Assembly: GCA_024529925.1 (NCBI GenBank)
Contig: JAFEUB010001213.1
Location: 1 to 64,000 of the forward strand
Source of the DNA: Ophthalmolycus amberensis
Taxonomy: Eukaryota > Chordata > Actinopteri > Perciformes > Zoarcidae
Length of the DNA stretch: 64,000 bases
Reading direction: 5' to 3'
This document shows, piece by piece, positions 63,307-64,000 of the stretch. A program made the position numbers and the translations under genes. The stretch's first letter is position 1. The number at the start of each line of letters is the position of its first letter. A model generated the notes under the pieces. That model made no database searches and was not told where the DNA came from. It saw only the letters and a program-made list of their open reading frames with translations.

Positions 63307-64000
63307 GTAGAGGCAAGGCAAGGCAAAGGCAAGTTTATTTGTATAGCACATTTCAACAACAAGGTAATTCAAAGTGCTTCACATAGAACCATTAAAAGCA
63401 TCAAAACATAAGGCAAAAGAAAAGGAGATTTAAAAAGCAATTAAGAACATTCATTAAAACATTAAAAAACAGTGCAAGAATAAAATTCAGTAGTAAAATG
63501 CAGAAATGCAGGAAATTGATTAATATATTAATTGAATGTGGTTCAATTAAAGGCAGCAGCAAACAGAAAAGTCTTCAATCTTGATTTAAATGAGCTGAGG
63601 TCTCAGCAGACCTGCAGCTTTCTGGGACTTTGTTCCAGATATGTGGAGCAGAAAAACTGAACGCTGCTTCTCCATGTTTAGTTCTGACTCTGGGAACAGA
63701 AAGTAGACCGGTCCCAGATGACCTGAGGGGTCGGGATGAGTTCATAAAGGTAGCAGCAGATCAGAGATGTATTTTGGCCCTAAACCATTCAGTGCTTTGT
63801 AAACCAACAGCAGGATTTTAAAGTCAATTCTTTGTTGGACAGGAAGCCAGTGCAAAGACATTAGAACTGGGGTGATGTGATCCACCCTCCTGGTCTTAGT
63901 GAGGACTCGAGCTGCAGCGTTCTGAATCAGCTGCAGCTTTCTGACGGACTTTTTACAGAGACCTGTAAACACACCGTTACAGTAGTCCAGTCTGCTGAAG
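63307..64000 (-). mobile_element. LINE 3' end with reverse-transcriptase C-terminus, cut by window edge
   Basis: Reading the minus strand from the window edge gives FTGLCKKSVRKLQLIQNAAA, RVLTKTRRVDHITPVL, SLHWLPVQQRIDFKILLLVY and GLGPKYISDLLLP (to about 63742). One frame over it gives RPLRSSGTGLLSVPRVRTKH, GEAAFSFSAPHIWNKVPESC (to about 63590), and in a third frame SFKSRLKTFLFAAAFN, closing at a TGA at 63543-63545. This is the C-terminal region of fish L2/Rex1-like (Jockey superfamily) LINEs. The roughly 235-bp 3' UTR ends in TTTATTTGTATAGCAC-type sequence and a TTGCC repeat tail. Two frameshifts make this copy inactive. The 5' part lies beyond the window. Confidence 0.88.

Overview
The window looks like non-coding nuclear DNA from a teleost fish, most likely a percomorph. 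The reasons are: dense (CA)n/(GT)n microsatellites up to about 140 bp, long GA/CT and G/C tracts, no stretch with a recognisable host protein, and many diverged interspersed repeats of kinds I recognise from memory as typical of ray-finned fish. These include hAT ends beginning CAGTGGTG, a Harbinger relic, two kinds of LINE 3' end, and short GCTAAC/AGCTTAGC-rich elements. Gene density is effectively zero, so the window is an intergenic region or the inside of a very large intron. I did not identify a host gene, RNA gene, promoter or terminator.

Layout. 1-4.5 kb: simple DNA plus a repeat (family A) split by a second repeat (family B). 4.5-6.1 kb: a complete, internally decayed hAT transposon of 1594 bp with a perfect 8-bp target duplication and a minus-strand remnant of the transposase C-terminus. 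6-12 kb: microsatellites and AT-rich unique DNA. 12.9-13.4 kb: minus-strand C-terminal end of a LINE reverse-transcriptase ORF. 14-24 kb: microsatellites, a LINE-tail-like repeat, a second family-B copy, a MITE-like repeat and unique DNA. 24.2-24.8 kb: a plus-strand PIF/Harbinger transposase relic followed by G20 and C16 tracts. 27-33 kb: purine-rich tracts, two family-A copies in inverted orientation and paired GT/CA repeats. 35.2-35.6 kb: two nearly identical 99-bp LINE-tail copies. 41-46 kb: repeat fragments and a homeodomain-motif-rich stretch. 47-52 kb: a possible hAT end, a perfect 19-bp-stem hairpin, a long CT tract and a MITE-like element. 53-55 kb: a GC-rich complex stretch, possibly conserved non-coding. 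55-61 kb: hAT-end and repeat mosaics, a 111-bp GA tract and an exon-like stretch near 61.1-61.3 kb. 63.3-64 kb: the 3' end of a minus-strand LINE cut by the window edge.

The recognisable coding potential belongs to decayed transposons (hAT, Harbinger, two LINEs), all broken by frameshifts, stops or deletion. Several unique stretches have the look of conserved non-coding or exon sequence, but that rests on composition and reading only. Repeat family assignments come from memory of such families, not from a search. I found no convincing new biological system. The best leads are the hairpin at 48970-49012, the 99-bp duplication near 35.2-35.6 kb, and the exon-like signals at 61.1-61.3 kb.
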